DNA of 64,000 nt from GCA-2731375 sp964631725. GTDB lineage: Bacteria > Pseudomonadota > Alphaproteobacteria > GCA-2731375. The stretch is from positions 91,430 to 155,429 of the forward strand of contig CAZVYX010000004.1 of the NCBI GenBank assembly GCA_964631725.1, given 5' to 3'. Below are positions 35,749 to 45,756 of the stretch, piece after piece. Position numbers and translations under genes: made by a program. Every line of letters begins with the position of its first letter. The stretch's first letter is position 1. The notes beneath the pieces were generated by a model. It saw only the letters and a list, made by a program, of their open reading frames with translations, was not told the origin of the DNA and searched no databases.

Positions 35749-36692
35749 TGAGTTTGCATCCGCAATGCGCGGCCATCGTCGAAGCCGCCGCCGCTGCCGG
35801 CGGCTCGCCGTTGGAACAGGACGACCACCGCCTGGCGCGCGAGGCCTACGCCGCCAGCACCGCTGTCTATCGCCACGAGACCGGTGACCTGCACACCGTG
35901 GAAAACCGTACGATTCCGGGGCCGGACGGCAACGAAATTCCGATCCGCATCTACACCCCGCATTCGGTGCTTCCCGCCATGGGAGTGGCGCTGTTCTTCC
36001 ATGGCGGCGGCTGGGTTATCGGCTCGCTGGAGACCCATGACCATATGTGCCGCTATCTGGCCCATGGCGCCGGCTGCATCATCGTCTCGGTGGATTACCG
36101 CCTGGCGCCGGAGCACAAGTTCCCGGCCGGCCTGGACGATTGCATTGCCGCCACCCGCTGGGCGGCGGAGAACGCCGAGAACATTGGCGGCGATCCGGCC
36201 CGCCTGGCGGTGGCGGGCGATTCCGCCGGTGGCAATCTGGCCGCCTCCGTCGCCCTGGCGCTGCGCGACAGCGACAGGAAAATCACCCTGGGCCTCCAGG
36301 TATTGATCTATCCGGCGGTGGATTTCACCGCCGAAAATCAGTCGAAGGAGGAGAATGGCGACGGCTACCTGTTGACCCGGCAATCAACGGAAACCTTCGC
36401 CGATCTGTATCTGCCCGACCGCGCGGCCCGCACCGATCCCCGCGCCTCGCCGCAATTGGCCAAGTATCATATCGATCTGCCCCGGGCCTGGATCCAGACC
36501 GCCGAATACGACCCGCTGCGCGACGAGGGGCGGGTTTACGCCGAGACCCTGGCCAAGGCCGGCGTCGCGGTCGAGTACAAATGCTACGCCGGCATGGTGC
36601 ATGGCTTCGCCCGCATGGGCGGCATGGTGGATGAAGCGCTGGTCGCGCTCGACCACGCGGCCAAGGCCTTGAAATCGGCCTTCGAGGGATAA
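35748..36692 (+). CDS. Alpha/beta hydrolase, HSL-type esterase/lipase
   Basis: 314 residues from the ATG at 35748, sharing one base with the cyclase stop codon. The hormone-sensitive-lipase family motif FFHGGGWVIGS supplies the oxyanion hole. GDSAGGNLAASVAL is the nucleophile elbow, and the catalytic His is in MVHGFARMGG. It hydrolyses small carboxylic esters in the cytoplasm. Its stop overlaps the ATG of the dusA gene (TAATG), so a cyclase-esterase-dusA operon is likely. Confidence 0.92.
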   Translation: MSLHPQCAAIVEAAAAAGGSPLEQDDHRLAREAYAASTAVYRHETGDLHTVENRTIPGPDGNEIPIRIYTPHSVLPAMGVALFFHGGGWVIGSLETHDHMCRYLAHGAGCIIVSVDYRLAPEHKFPAGLDDCIAATRWAAENAENIGGDPARLAVAGDSAGGNLAASVALALRDSDRKITLGLQVLIYPAVDFTAENQSKEENGDGYLLTRQSTETFADLYLPDRAARTDPRASPQLAKYHIDLPRAWIQTAEYDPLRDEGRVYAETLAKAGVAVEYKCYAGMVHGFARMGGMVDEALVALDHAAKALKSAFEG

Positions 36693-37690
36693 TGCCTGGG
36701 CACGTCATAGACCGGCGGTTTTCCGTCGCGCCGATGATGGAATATACCGACCGTCATGAACGCTATTTCCTGCGTCAGATCAGCCGGCGGGCCCTGTTGT
36801 ATACGGAAATGGTCACCGCGGAGGCGGTCATTCACGGCGACCGGGAGCGCCTGTTGGGCTTTTCCAAGGCGGAGCATCACCTCGCCCTGCAGCTCGGCGG
36901 CTCGGAGCCCGAACGCATGGCCATGGCAGCGGAAATCGGCCAGAAATTTGACTATGACGAAATCAACATTAATGTCGGCTGCCCCTCCGACCGGGTGCAA
37001 TCAGGCCGCTTCGGCGCCTGCCTGATGGCCGAACCGGATCTGGTCGCCACCAACGTCCGCGCCATGATGGCAGCGACCGATCTGCCAATCACGGTGAAAT
37101 CGCGTATCGGCATCGATGATCAGGACAGCTATGACTTCCTCAAACAGTTTGTTGAGACCGTTGCGGCGGCCGGCTGCACCACCTTCATCGTACATGCCCG
37201 CAAGGCGATCCTCGATGGATTAAGCCCCAAGCAGAACCGCGAGATCCCGCCCCTCGATTACCAGCGGGTCTACCGCCTGAAGGCGGACTACCCGGAGCTT
37301 GAAATCATTATCAACGGCGGCATCAGCGATCTGGCGCAGTGCCGGGAGCATCTGGCCCATGTCGACGGCGTGATGCTGGGCCGGGCCGCCTATCAATCAC
37401 CCTATATGATGGCCACGGTCGACCGGGATTTGTTCGGCGATATCGCGCCCATCCCCAGCCGAGGCGATCTGGTTCACGCCATGCTGCCCTATATCCGGGA
37501 ACAAATGGCCCAGGGCGTGCGCCTGCACGCCATCGCGCGGCACATGCTGGGCCTGTATTACGGCCAGCCCGGCGCCAAGGCGTGGCGCCGCTACATCAGC
37601 GAACGCAGCTATCAGCCGGAAGCCGATAGCAGCCTGCTGGAAGCCGCCATGGCGCAAATGACCGAGCGCGTGCTCGCCAACGCTAGTTGA
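36692..37690 (+). CDS. dusA: tRNA-dihydrouridine(20/20a) synthase DusA
   Basis: 332 residues. It reduces uridine 20/20a in the tRNA D-loop, using FMN and NADPH. The DusA marks are VAPMMEYTDRHERYFLRQIS at the start, the catalytic Cys in NVGCPSDRVQSGRFGACLM, and FIVHARKAILDGLSPKQNRE. The ATG overlaps the esterase stop. The 3' end overlaps the convergent alcohol dehydrogenase gene by eight bases. Confidence 0.94.
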   Translation: MPGHVIDRRFSVAPMMEYTDRHERYFLRQISRRALLYTEMVTAEAVIHGDRERLLGFSKAEHHLALQLGGSEPERMAMAAEIGQKFDYDEININVGCPSDRVQSGRFGACLMAEPDLVATNVRAMMAATDLPITVKSRIGIDDQDSYDFLKQFVETVAAAGCTTFIVHARKAILDGLSPKQNREIPPLDYQRVYRLKADYPELEIIINGGISDLAQCREHLAHVDGVMLGRAAYQSPYMMATVDRDLFGDIAPIPSRGDLVHAMLPYIREQMAQGVRLHAIARHMLGLYYGQPGAKAWRRYISERSYQPEADSSLLEAAMAQMTERVLANAS

Positions 37691-38735
37691 TCAGAACGTA
37701 GCGTCCGACCGCCTTGCCATCGCGCAGATCGGCGATGGCCTGACCAGCCTCACGCAAGGGACGCGGCGTCACTGGCACCGGCTTCACCTTGCCGGCGGTG
37801 ACCAGCGCCATCAACTCATTCATCTCGTCCAGGGTGCCGACATAGCTGCCGACCAGGCTCATCATCTTCAAGGGCAGGCTGGCCAGGGGGACGGGAATGG
37901 CACCGCCGAACAAACCCACGACGACGATTTTGGCATCCCGTGCCACGGTCTGCATGGCAAATCCGGTGGAGGCCGGCGCGCCAACAAAATCGACGACCCC
38001 ATGAACGCCGACGCCGGTACTTTCCAACAGCTTGGCGACGGCATCCCCATCGCTGTTATCGACCACGATATCGGCGCCCGCGGCCAGGGCGGCGGCACGC
38101 TTGGCGGGATCGATATCGGCGACCACCAGTTTGGCATTGACCACCGCCTTGGCCATGCCGATGCCGGCCAACCCGACGCCGCCGGCGCCGATGATCATCA
38201 GGTATTGCTCTTGCGTCAGGTGATTGAGTTTCTTCAGGGCGCTGTAGGCGGTGACGCCGGAACAGGCGCAGGTCGCCGCATAAGGTTCATCCACATCGGC
38301 GAACGGCACCAGATACTTGGCGTGCGGTGCAATGCAGTATTCCGCATAGCCGCCGGCATAACGGGTGCCCACGGTGCGCGGCGCCAGGCACAGCAGGTCC
38401 TCGCCGCGTTGGCAGACGTCACATTCGCCGCAACCGATCCAGGGGAAGATGATGCGTTTGTCACCAATCTCGACGCCGTCGGCATCGGGGCCCAGGGCGA
38501 CCACCTCGCCCAGGGTTTCATGCCCCATGGTGAAGGGCAATTGCATGCCACGGTCTTCCAGGCGCATCTTGTTATCGCCGCCCATATCGAAATAGCCGTC
38601 CCAGATGTGAATGTCGCTGTGACAGATGCCCGAAGCAGTGACCCGGAGCAGAACTTCCGTGCCCTGCGGTTCCGGCGTCGGAACCTCCCGCTCTTCCAGG
38701 GGCTCGCCCCATTTCACGATCTGATATGCCTTCAT
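37683..38735 (-). CDS. Zinc-dependent alcohol dehydrogenase (MDR family)
   Basis: 350 residues from the ATG at 38735, preceded by GGGGAGG. Catalytic zinc ligands lie in SGICHSDIHIWDG and MGHETLGEVV. The structural zinc lobe is CGECDVCQRGEDLLC with four Cys. The NAD(P) Rossmann motif is IIGAGGVGLAGIGMA. It oxidises alcohols or reduces aldehydes in the cytoplasm. It is a single gene on the minus strand. The exact alcohol cannot be told from sequence. Confidence 0.92.
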   Translation of the reverse strand: MKAYQIVKWGEPLEEREVPTPEPQGTEVLLRVTASGICHSDIHIWDGYFDMGGDNKMRLEDRGMQLPFTMGHETLGEVVALGPDADGVEIGDKRIIFPWIGCGECDVCQRGEDLLCLAPRTVGTRYAGGYAEYCIAPHAKYLVPFADVDEPYAATCACSGVTAYSALKKLNHLTQEQYLMIIGAGGVGLAGIGMAKAVVNAKLVVADIDPAKRAAALAAGADIVVDNSDGDAVAKLLESTGVGVHGVVDFVGAPASTGFAMQTVARDAKIVVVGLFGGAIPVPLASLPLKMMSLVGSYVGTLDEMNELMALVTAGKVKPVPVTPRPLREAGQAIADLRDGKAVGRYVLIN

Positions 38736-38922
38736 TTTTCCGCCTCCCCTAAGGTCCGTTCTGCAATGATCTGCCGTCAACCTATGGCAGCGTCACCGCC
38801 GGGTCCAGCGTCCGGGCAGCAAAACCATGACAAATACCGCCAGTATTGGGCATAATAGGGACAAACCTGATAGCGTGAGTTCGGGGCCGTACCCGGCGAC
38901 GAGTAAATGGCGAGGAAATCCT

Positions 38923-40146
38923 ATGGAAAATGTTGCAATTACCGGAATGGGCGTGATCTCATCCATCGGCTCGAATTTTGACGAGATGAACCGTAATTTC
39001 GCCGAAGCGCATGTCGCCGTGCAGGCCGCGCCTTGGGCCGGCGACGAAGGGCTGGAATATGCCTGGGTCTCGCTGATCAATGATTTCAAGCCGGAGGACT
39101 GGATCGACCAAAAGGTGATCGAGGGCACCGATCCTTCCGCCTGGTATGCCATCGCCGCGGCCAAGCAGGCGGTGCAGGATTCCGGCCTTGAGGATTTGGA
39201 CCCGAGGCGTACGGCCGTGATCCTGGGCACCGCCCTGGGCGGCATCGAATCCATTGCCGCCTCGCAGCAAGGCCTCGATGCCGAGGGCTCCAAGGGCGCC
39301 TCGCGCAAGATGCAGCTTCAGGCCCTGCCCTCCATGGCCGCCTCGCAGATCGCCATGCACTGGGATCTGCATGGCCCGTTACTGACCCTGTCGACAGCCT
39401 GCGCCTCGGCCCATGACGCCATCGGCACCGCCGCCCGCATGATCGAGGCGGGCATGGTCGATGTGGCGATTACCGGCGCCACCGACAGCGCCCGGTGCAA
39501 GATTCAGATCCTGACCATGGGCCTCTACCGCATGTTCAGCCAGCAGCCCGATCCCTACAAGGCCTGCCTGCCGTTCGATGTTAACCGCACCGGCGTGATG
39601 CCGGGCGAAGGTGCGGGCATGCTGGTGCTGGAGCGCGCCGACCGCGCCAAGGCGCGCGGCGCAACCATTCATGGCCGCATCCGGGGCTATGGCTCCCTGG
39701 CCGATGCCTACCATCCGTCTTCGCCCGAGCCCGAAGGCAAATGGGAACAGGTAGTGATGGAAGATGCCCTGGCCGATGCCGGCATGGCGGCGGAAGAGGT
39801 CGATGCGTTATTTGCCCACGGCACCGGCACCAATGTCGGCGATATCGCCGAGGCCAAGGCGATCAACCGCCTGTTCGCCAATACCGATGAACCGTTGCCC
39901 GTGGCCTCGGTCAAGGGCCATCTGGGTCATACCGCCGGCGGCGCCGGCGTGTTCAGTCTGTTCGGCGGCATGGCCAGCATGAAGGCCAACGCGGTCATCC
40001 CCAACGCCGGCACCAAGGATGTCGACCCGGTGGTGGAGTTCCACGCGGTCATCAACGAACCCCACGAAACCAAGGTCGAGACCATTCAGGTCAACGCCTT
40101 CGGCTTCGGCGGCCAGAACGCTTCAATGATCGTGACCCAGGAGTAG
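38923..40146 (+). CDS. Beta-ketoacyl synthase (KAS I/II-like), stand-alone
   Basis: 407 residues from the ATG at 38923, with GAGGAAAT upstream. The catalytic triad is Cys160 (LSTACASAHDAIG), His in FAHGTGTNVGD and His in VKGHLGHTAGGAG. The overall shape is that of FabB/FabF condensing enzymes. No acyl carrier protein, fabG, fabZ or lipid gene is adjacent. It may serve a specialised acyl chain (cell-surface lipid or secondary metabolite) or be a spare FabF. Confidence 0.9.
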   Translation: MENVAITGMGVISSIGSNFDEMNRNFAEAHVAVQAAPWAGDEGLEYAWVSLINDFKPEDWIDQKVIEGTDPSAWYAIAAAKQAVQDSGLEDLDPRRTAVILGTALGGIESIAASQQGLDAEGSKGASRKMQLQALPSMAASQIAMHWDLHGPLLTLSTACASAHDAIGTAARMIEAGMVDVAITGATDSARCKIQILTMGLYRMFSQQPDPYKACLPFDVNRTGVMPGEGAGMLVLERADRAKARGATIHGRIRGYGSLADAYHPSSPEPEGKWEQVVMEDALADAGMAAEEVDALFAHGTGTNVGDIAEAKAINRLFANTDEPLPVASVKGHLGHTAGGAGVFSLFGGMASMKANAVIPNAGTKDVDPVVEFHAVINEPHETKVETIQVNAFGFGGQNASMIVTQE

Positions 40147-40172
40147 GCGATCCACTACCGCCGCTCAGCGGT

Positions 40173-41612
40173 TCAGTTGATATCGTATACCATGGGTGAC
40201 AGCTCCTCCGCCGTCCGTCCGGCGTAGTCGATTGAGGGCACGCGCGTCATGGAGCGCTGCTGCGCGGCTTCCAAGGCCTCCAGTTCGGCGTCCAGATGTA
40301 TGGTCAGGCACCGCCCGTCCTGCACCACCTGCAGGCCGTCCACATAGACATCCCGGATGGCGCGGTCGGCGGCGACGAAGATCAGGCTACGCAGGGGCTC
40401 GCGCACCGGGCGCATGGCCTGGGCCTTCAGGTCGACCAGCACCAGGTCGGCCTTGGCGCCCACCTTCAACCTGCCGATATCGTCGCGCCGCAGGGCCTTG
40501 GCACCGCCAATGGTCACGGCGTCGAAGACATCGGACGTTTTCAGGTCCGCCACCGTGCCGGCGACGGCGCGGGCGACGGTTCCGGCGTTGCGCATTTCAT
40601 CAAGGAGGTTATGGGGATAGGTATCGGTGCCGATGCCCATGTTGACACCTGCCTTGAGATAGCCGCCAAGGGTATTGAGGGCGATGCCACGGCGCATGAA
40701 AACCGTTGGGCAATGGGCCACCGTCGCGCCGCGCTCGGCCAACAGGGCCAGATCATCCTGGGTCGACCAATGCAGCCAGGGATGATGGTCTAGAAAAATG
40801 CCATGGCCGATGATCGTGCGGTCGGTAAGAATACCAAGGTTGTCCATCCAGCGGATTGGTGTACAGCCGTGGCGGCGGACAATCTCGATGAATTCGTTGA
40901 CCGACTGCGCCGCATGGATCTGATAGGGCAGATTGCGTTCCTCGGCATAGTCATGCGCCTTTTGCAGCAATTCGCCGCTCAAGGTGTCGATCTGGGCCGG
41001 CGCCAGCATGCCGGTCAACCGGCCGGAAGGATGCTGATTGGCCAGATCAATGGTCCGTTTCGCGGTCTCGAAACCCTGTGGGCCGCGCTCCTTGTCACTC
41101 CAGTCATATTCCAGCAGGTGGCCGTCCTTGGTATACCAGGGCGCCTCGCGAAAGGACGGCGCGACGCAGGCGCGGATGCCGGCCTCGGCGAGCAAGTCGA
41201 GCCAGCCATCAAAGGCCATGGAATAGTCGACGATGGTGGTGCAGCCGCTTTGCAGCAGTTCCGCCATGGCCACCTTGTGACAGGGCGGCGTGCCCTCTTC
41301 ATCGTTGTTGAAGATGGTCAGGTATTCGTACAGGGATGAATGATAGAAATTCGGGCTCAGGGTTTCATCCGTGATGCCCTTGCGCAGCGGTTCGGAGGTG
41401 GGATGGCTATGGATATTGATCAGCCCCGGCATGACCATCACATCCCGCCCGGAAATTTCCTCATCGCACGCCCCCGCATAGGCGCCGCCGACGTGGGTGA
41501 TCTGATTGCCGGCGAAGGCAACATCCACGTCGCGCAGATAGTGGTGCCCATTGGTGGCTTCATTCCAGGCGACAACCCAGGCGGCGTTGCGGATTACGGT
41601 GGTCTTTTCCAT
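40173..41612 (-). CDS. Amidohydrolase (TRZ/ATZ, chlorohydrolase-like)
   Basis: 479 residues. Metal ligands are visible in MPGLINIHSHPTSEP (HxH), YQIHAAQS, IIGHGIFLDHHPW and GIGTDTYPHNLLDEM. This is the TrzA/SsnA/guanine-deaminase branch, which hydrolytically deaminates or dechlorinates nitrogen compounds. In this cluster it is followed on the minus strand by CaiB, MFS and the MttB-type methyltransferase genes, suggesting use of a nitrogenous compound. Substrate unknown. Confidence 0.9.
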   Translation of the reverse strand: MEKTTVIRNAAWVVAWNEATNGHHYLRDVDVAFAGNQITHVGGAYAGACDEEISGRDVMVMPGLINIHSHPTSEPLRKGITDETLSPNFYHSSLYEYLTIFNNDEEGTPPCHKVAMAELLQSGCTTIVDYSMAFDGWLDLLAEAGIRACVAPSFREAPWYTKDGHLLEYDWSDKERGPQGFETAKRTIDLANQHPSGRLTGMLAPAQIDTLSGELLQKAHDYAEERNLPYQIHAAQSVNEFIEIVRRHGCTPIRWMDNLGILTDRTIIGHGIFLDHHPWLHWSTQDDLALLAERGATVAHCPTVFMRRGIALNTLGGYLKAGVNMGIGTDTYPHNLLDEMRNAGTVARAVAGTVADLKTSDVFDAVTIGGAKALRRDDIGRLKVGAKADLVLVDLKAQAMRPVREPLRSLIFVAADRAIRDVYVDGLQVVQDGRCLTIHLDAELEALEAAQQRSMTRVPSIDYAGRTAEELSPMVYDIN

Positions 41613-41668
41613 GGCGTTACCTTCTCATTGGCGCAAATTCATGACGGGGCAAATGCCGCGGCCCGGCA

Positions 41669-42883
41669 TCAGGACGGCGGCTTGGCCCGTTCGGTGTGAG
41701 CGACGCCGTCGGCGATCAGTTCGTCCACCTGGCCCCGGTCATAGCCAAGATCGGCCAGCACATCGCGGGTAGCGCTGCCGTAGTGCGGCGGCGTGCTGCG
41801 CACCGAACCGGGCGTGCGCCCCATCTTGATGGGAATGCCGGTGCCGCGATAGCCGCCCAGTTCCACCACCATCTCGCGGTGTTTCGTATGGGGATGCTCG
41901 GCCACTTCCGGTATGGTCAGCACCGCGCCGGCCGGCGCGCCCTTGGCCAACAGGGCGGAGGAAATATCCTCCGCCACGCGGTCCCGCAGCGCCTCGCCAA
42001 TCGCGGCATTCAATTCGTCACGATGTTCCACCCGCTCCGCGTTATGCAGGAAACGTTCATCATTGGCCCATTCGGGATGGCCCAGGATCTCGCCCAGCAG
42101 GCGGAACTGGCGGTCATTGCCGATGGCCAGAAACAGCAGTCCCTGTTTGGTCTGATACTGGCTATAGGGCGAGATGTTGGGATGCGAATTGCCGGTCAGC
42201 ACCGGCGCCTTGCCGGACATGAAATAGTTCGCCGCATGTGGATGCAGCAGTGCGACGCCGGTATCGAACAGCGATGTATCCACCCGCTGGCCCAAGCCAG
42301 AACGCCGCCGCTCCTCCGCCGCCAGCAGGATACCGATGCTGGCATAAAGCCCGGTGGCCAGATCGATGATCGGTATGCCGATGCGCGTCGGCCCGGTTTC
42401 GGGCGAGCCGTTGACCGAAATCTGTCCCGACAATGCTTGCGCGACGGCGTCGTAACCGGGGAAACCGCCAAACGGTCCATCGGCGCCAAACCCAGTGATC
42501 GAGCAATAAATCAGGGAGGGAAAGCGCTTGGACAGCACTTCTTCGTAGCCGATGCCCCATTTTTCCAGGCTGCCGGCCTTGAAGTTGTCGATCATCACGT
42601 CCGCGCCGTCGAGAAGCTGAAACAGTATCTCCTGCCCCTGCTCCGTACGCATATCCAGGCCGATGGAGCGTTTGTTACGATTGACGCCGGCGAAATAGGC
42701 CGACAGACCGTCCTTGAACGGCGGACCCCAGTCACGCACTTCATCGCCCTGGGGCGGCTCGATCTTGATCACCTCGGCGCCGTGATCCGATAGCAACTGG
42801 GTGCAAAACGGCCCGCCCAGAACGCGGGTCAGGTCAATAACGCGGAATCCCGCCAGGGCGCCGCCGGTCTCGGTATTGGTCAT
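41669..42883 (-). CDS. CaiB/BaiF family CoA-transferase (third copy)
   Basis: 404 residues. The N-terminal signature is LGGPFCTQLLSDHGAEVIK, and the catalytic Asp is expected in IGIPIIDLATGLYA, the context of Asp169 in formyl-CoA transferase. It is only distantly similar to the tandem pair at 27918-30303, so it is a separate lineage. It lies between the amidohydrolase and the MFS gene on one strand. It likely activates an acid intermediate as CoA ester. Confidence 0.9.
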   Translation of the reverse strand: MTNTETGGALAGFRVIDLTRVLGGPFCTQLLSDHGAEVIKIEPPQGDEVRDWGPPFKDGLSAYFAGVNRNKRSIGLDMRTEQGQEILFQLLDGADVMIDNFKAGSLEKWGIGYEEVLSKRFPSLIYCSITGFGADGPFGGFPGYDAVAQALSGQISVNGSPETGPTRIGIPIIDLATGLYASIGILLAAEERRRSGLGQRVDTSLFDTGVALLHPHAANYFMSGKAPVLTGNSHPNISPYSQYQTKQGLLFLAIGNDRQFRLLGEILGHPEWANDERFLHNAERVEHRDELNAAIGEALRDRVAEDISSALLAKGAPAGAVLTIPEVAEHPHTKHREMVVELGGYRGTGIPIKMGRTPGSVRSTPPHYGSATRDVLADLGYDRGQVDELIADGVAHTERAKPPS

Positions 42884-42950
42884 GGGAAATCCATCTTATG
42901 GGCAACATTGGAGGGGAGAATAACCCGGAATAGCCGGGCATGTGAATGGA

Positions 42951-44156
42951 TCACCGTCCCTTCGGTTTCCAGGCCATCGCCGCCGCGGATATGACCGACC
43001 CCAGCGCCATCACCGCGAAGGCCCAGAACCAGGCCTGTGGTTCGCCGCGTCCGCCGGCCAGATCGATGCTCAATCCAACCGCGAGGGGACCGAGAAAGCC
43101 AAAGGTGAAGCCTATAACCCCGAATAGCGCCAATGCGGCCGCGCGTGTCTCGCCGGTGGAGGCTGCCACGAAGCCGCCCGCGATCGCGCCAACATCGCCG
43201 AAACTGGTAATACCGTGCAGAAAAAGCAGGAGAAGAACCAGCAGGTAGGGACCGGCGGCCTGCCAGCCAATGATGCCGCAAACCAGGACGGAAGCCAGCG
43301 ACACCACGAAGATGACCGATTTTCGCCCCCACCGTTCACCCACCTCGGCAATGACAAGGTTCATCGGCACGGCTATGAACACGGACAGTCCTACAGCCAC
43401 GGTCGGCGCCATCACCAGGCCGGATCCTTCATGCGCCGTCAGATTGAAAGCCAGGAAAGGCACGAACCAGACGCGAACAGCAAACACCTCCCAAAGATTT
43501 CCGGCGTAGGCGATGACGTAGCGCATGATCTCCGCATCACGGAGCGCCACCCGGAAATCGGGAAACCAACGGCCCGAGCGCATTTCGTTGCCGGCCAGCG
43601 GCGGCCCGATCAACAGGAGCCCCAGCATGGACAAAAGGGAGCCGATACCGGCGGAAACGAATACGGCTCGCCAGCCGAAAAGCTCCGAAAACAGACCAGC
43701 GGCCAGGAACGAGCAGCCGCTGCCGACGGCAAAGGCGGCAGTGTAATAGGCGCTGGCCCGGGTCTGCGCGGTGCCGCTCAAACGATCCGCCAGCAATTTC
43801 ATGCCAACGATATGAATACCGGCGAAGCCGACGCCGGCGGTAAAGCGCAGCGCCAAGGCCCACCAGAAGCCATCGGCAAACAATGCTACGCTGAATGAAG
43901 CGGCCGCGTTGATCAGCGCGGCCAGGACATAGACGATACGTCCATCCATGCGATCGGCGGCACCGGTCAGAAAGGGTAATGCAACGGCATAGCCGGCAAA
44001 ATATATGCCGCCCAGCCAGCCGAGTTGGGAGGCATCCAGCCGCCAAAGCGCCGCCAGATCCACGGCAAGCGCCGGAACAGCCATGATCGCCAACTGGCCC
44101 AGCATGAGGCCCATCGACAACGAACAGGTAATCAGTACCGGCGAGCGGCCCTTCAA
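42951..44156 (-). CDS. MFS transporter
   Basis: 401 residues with about twelve hydrophobic helices. The motif A region after helix 2 reads LTGAADRMDGRIVYVLAA. The start is a TTG at 44156 without a strong ribosome binding site. The next in-frame ATG (44114) would cut into helix 1, so TTG is preferred but not certain. It is encoded between the CoA-transferase and methyltransferase genes on the minus strand and probably imports a substrate or exports a product of that pathway. Confidence 0.82.
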   Translation of the reverse strand: MKGRSPVLITCSLSMGLMLGQLAIMAVPALAVDLAALWRLDASQLGWLGGIYFAGYAVALPFLTGAADRMDGRIVYVLAALINAAASFSVALFADGFWWALALRFTAGVGFAGIHIVGMKLLADRLSGTAQTRASAYYTAAFAVGSGCSFLAAGLFSELFGWRAVFVSAGIGSLLSMLGLLLIGPPLAGNEMRSGRWFPDFRVALRDAEIMRYVIAYAGNLWEVFAVRVWFVPFLAFNLTAHEGSGLVMAPTVAVGLSVFIAVPMNLVIAEVGERWGRKSVIFVVSLASVLVCGIIGWQAAGPYLLVLLLLFLHGITSFGDVGAIAGGFVAASTGETRAAALALFGVIGFTFGFLGPLAVGLSIDLAGGRGEPQAWFWAFAVMALGSVISAAAMAWKPKGR

Positions 44157-44270
44157 AACGTGGTCATGCGGTCATGCCGCCCCTGTACAAATTGGCTGCC
44201 ATTGAACTGTCGCCCCATCCGCCATTGTTGATGATTTTCGACAGCCCGCAAAGCCTGAAACCCGCAGTGG

Positions 44271-45734
44271 CTATTCGATCTCGGTTACCGGTAATTGATC
44301 CATGCCGTGCTGCTTGGCATAGGCGGCGATGACGCGGTCGGCTTCGCGCTTGCGCTCGGCATCGATCTGGCGCGGCTCGTATTCGGCCAGGATGCGCTGT
44401 ACGCCGGCCTGGGCCCGGCCGAAGGCATCCTTGCTGCCCTGAGCCTCGAACTCACGGCGCTGGCCGCGGTCGATGATGTCAGAGGGCAGGAAGAACTCGC
44501 TCTTGAACCATTTCAGGGTATGGGGCGAGGAAAGGAACCCGGTGGTAGTGGTGCCGCGTTCGAAAATGACATCCAGCGCCAGGGCCTCGTCACCGGTATC
44601 GATGGGCCGGATCAGGCGCTTGGCCATACCGCAGATTTCGTTATCGATCAGCAGCTTCTCGGTGCTCACGACATTGGCGTATTCCAGCGTGCCCGAGCCC
44701 CGGATCAGGTTGATGCGGGCCAGGGCCATTGACGTTAGCGCGCTGCCGGATTCCTCACCGGCCTGATAATCCACGCATTTGCTGTCGGCACGGCCGGTGT
44801 TGGTCGACGACGGCAGGTTCAGGCGCTTGGCGATCTGGCCGATCGCCGCGCCCATCATGATCGCTTCCGAGGCAGCCTGGCAGGCCGTACCCTTGCGCAT
44901 GTCCATGATCGACGGGCCGCCGCCGAAGATCACCGGCGCGCCGGCCCGCACCGTCTGGCTGACCACCAGGGTGGCCAGGTTTTCCGCCGTATGCTGGACC
45001 AGGGTTCCAGCCAGGGTTACGGGCGAGGAACCGCCAGCCAACGGTATCGGGATCATCAGCATGGGGAAGTTTTTCTCGGCCAGGAAAGCGGCGTTCTCGG
45101 CCACCACCTCCGTCAGCCCCAGGGGCGATGAGGGATTGACGCACAGCAGTGCCAGGGGCCGTTCCGACAGCTCCTTTTCGCCCCCCGCCAGGGCCGACAT
45201 GACACCCCAAATGACGGCGATGTCGTCGGTGCCGAAGGCTCCGGAGAACATCGGCTTGGGCGAATAGAGCAGCGCCAGATAGTACCGGTAGGCGCTGACG
45301 ATCGGCTTGGGCACGTCAGAGGGCACAAAGGAGCCGCTTTGCAAATCGATGTAGTCGCAGCGATCGATCACTTTGGTGTGGTTGACGAGATCGCGCGACG
45401 TCGCCTCGCGCAAGCCCGTGCTGGAAGGATCGTAAATGTAGGGCACTGTCGAGCCAGCCACGAAATTGACCTCGTCGCCGGCCAGGACGATGGGTTCATC
45501 CCGGTCCTGGCGGTAGAGCTTGACCTCCGCCGGGCAGGTCTTGAGGCAACGCTCCACCAGATCGCGGCTCAGGGTGACGCGGTCGCCGACGCGTTGCGCA
45601 CCGGGCTGGGAGGCGACGATATCCATCACCCGTTCGCTGCCGATGTGAACACCGACGCGGGCCAGCACCTCGAAGGCGCCGTCGATGATCTTGTCCAGTT
45701 CCGCCTCGTTCAGGAAAGTCAGTCGCGGTTGCAT
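44271..45734 (-). CDS. MttB-family (non-pyrrolysine) corrinoid-dependent methyltransferase
   Basis: 487 residues from the ATG at 45734. The full TIM-barrel of the trimethylamine methyltransferase superfamily is present, including KPMFSGAFGTDD, IFGGGPSIMDMRKGTACQ and NTGRADSKCVDYQAGEES. There is no in-frame amber codon, so this is a pyrrolysine-free member like glycine-betaine methyltransferase MtgB. Such enzymes move a methyl group from a quaternary amine to the Co(I) corrinoid of a partner protein. That partner is encoded 22 bases upstream. The substrate (betaine, carnitine, proline betaine or another) cannot be decided. Confidence 0.9.
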   Translation of the reverse strand: MQPRLTFLNEAELDKIIDGAFEVLARVGVHIGSERVMDIVASQPGAQRVGDRVTLSRDLVERCLKTCPAEVKLYRQDRDEPIVLAGDEVNFVAGSTVPYIYDPSSTGLREATSRDLVNHTKVIDRCDYIDLQSGSFVPSDVPKPIVSAYRYYLALLYSPKPMFSGAFGTDDIAVIWGVMSALAGGEKELSERPLALLCVNPSSPLGLTEVVAENAAFLAEKNFPMLMIPIPLAGGSSPVTLAGTLVQHTAENLATLVVSQTVRAGAPVIFGGGPSIMDMRKGTACQAASEAIMMGAAIGQIAKRLNLPSSTNTGRADSKCVDYQAGEESGSALTSMALARINLIRGSGTLEYANVVSTEKLLIDNEICGMAKRLIRPIDTGDEALALDVIFERGTTTTGFLSSPHTLKWFKSEFFLPSDIIDRGQRREFEAQGSKDAFGRAQAGVQRILAEYEPRQIDAERKREADRVIAAYAKQHGMDQLPVTEIE

Positions 45735-45756
45735 CTCGTACTCCCGAAAACAGTAT

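Noticed and set aside
44271..45734. Pyrrolysine-containing trimethylamine methyltransferase
   Set aside because: The frame is continuous with no internal amber codon, and no pylT/pylS genes are seen in the window.
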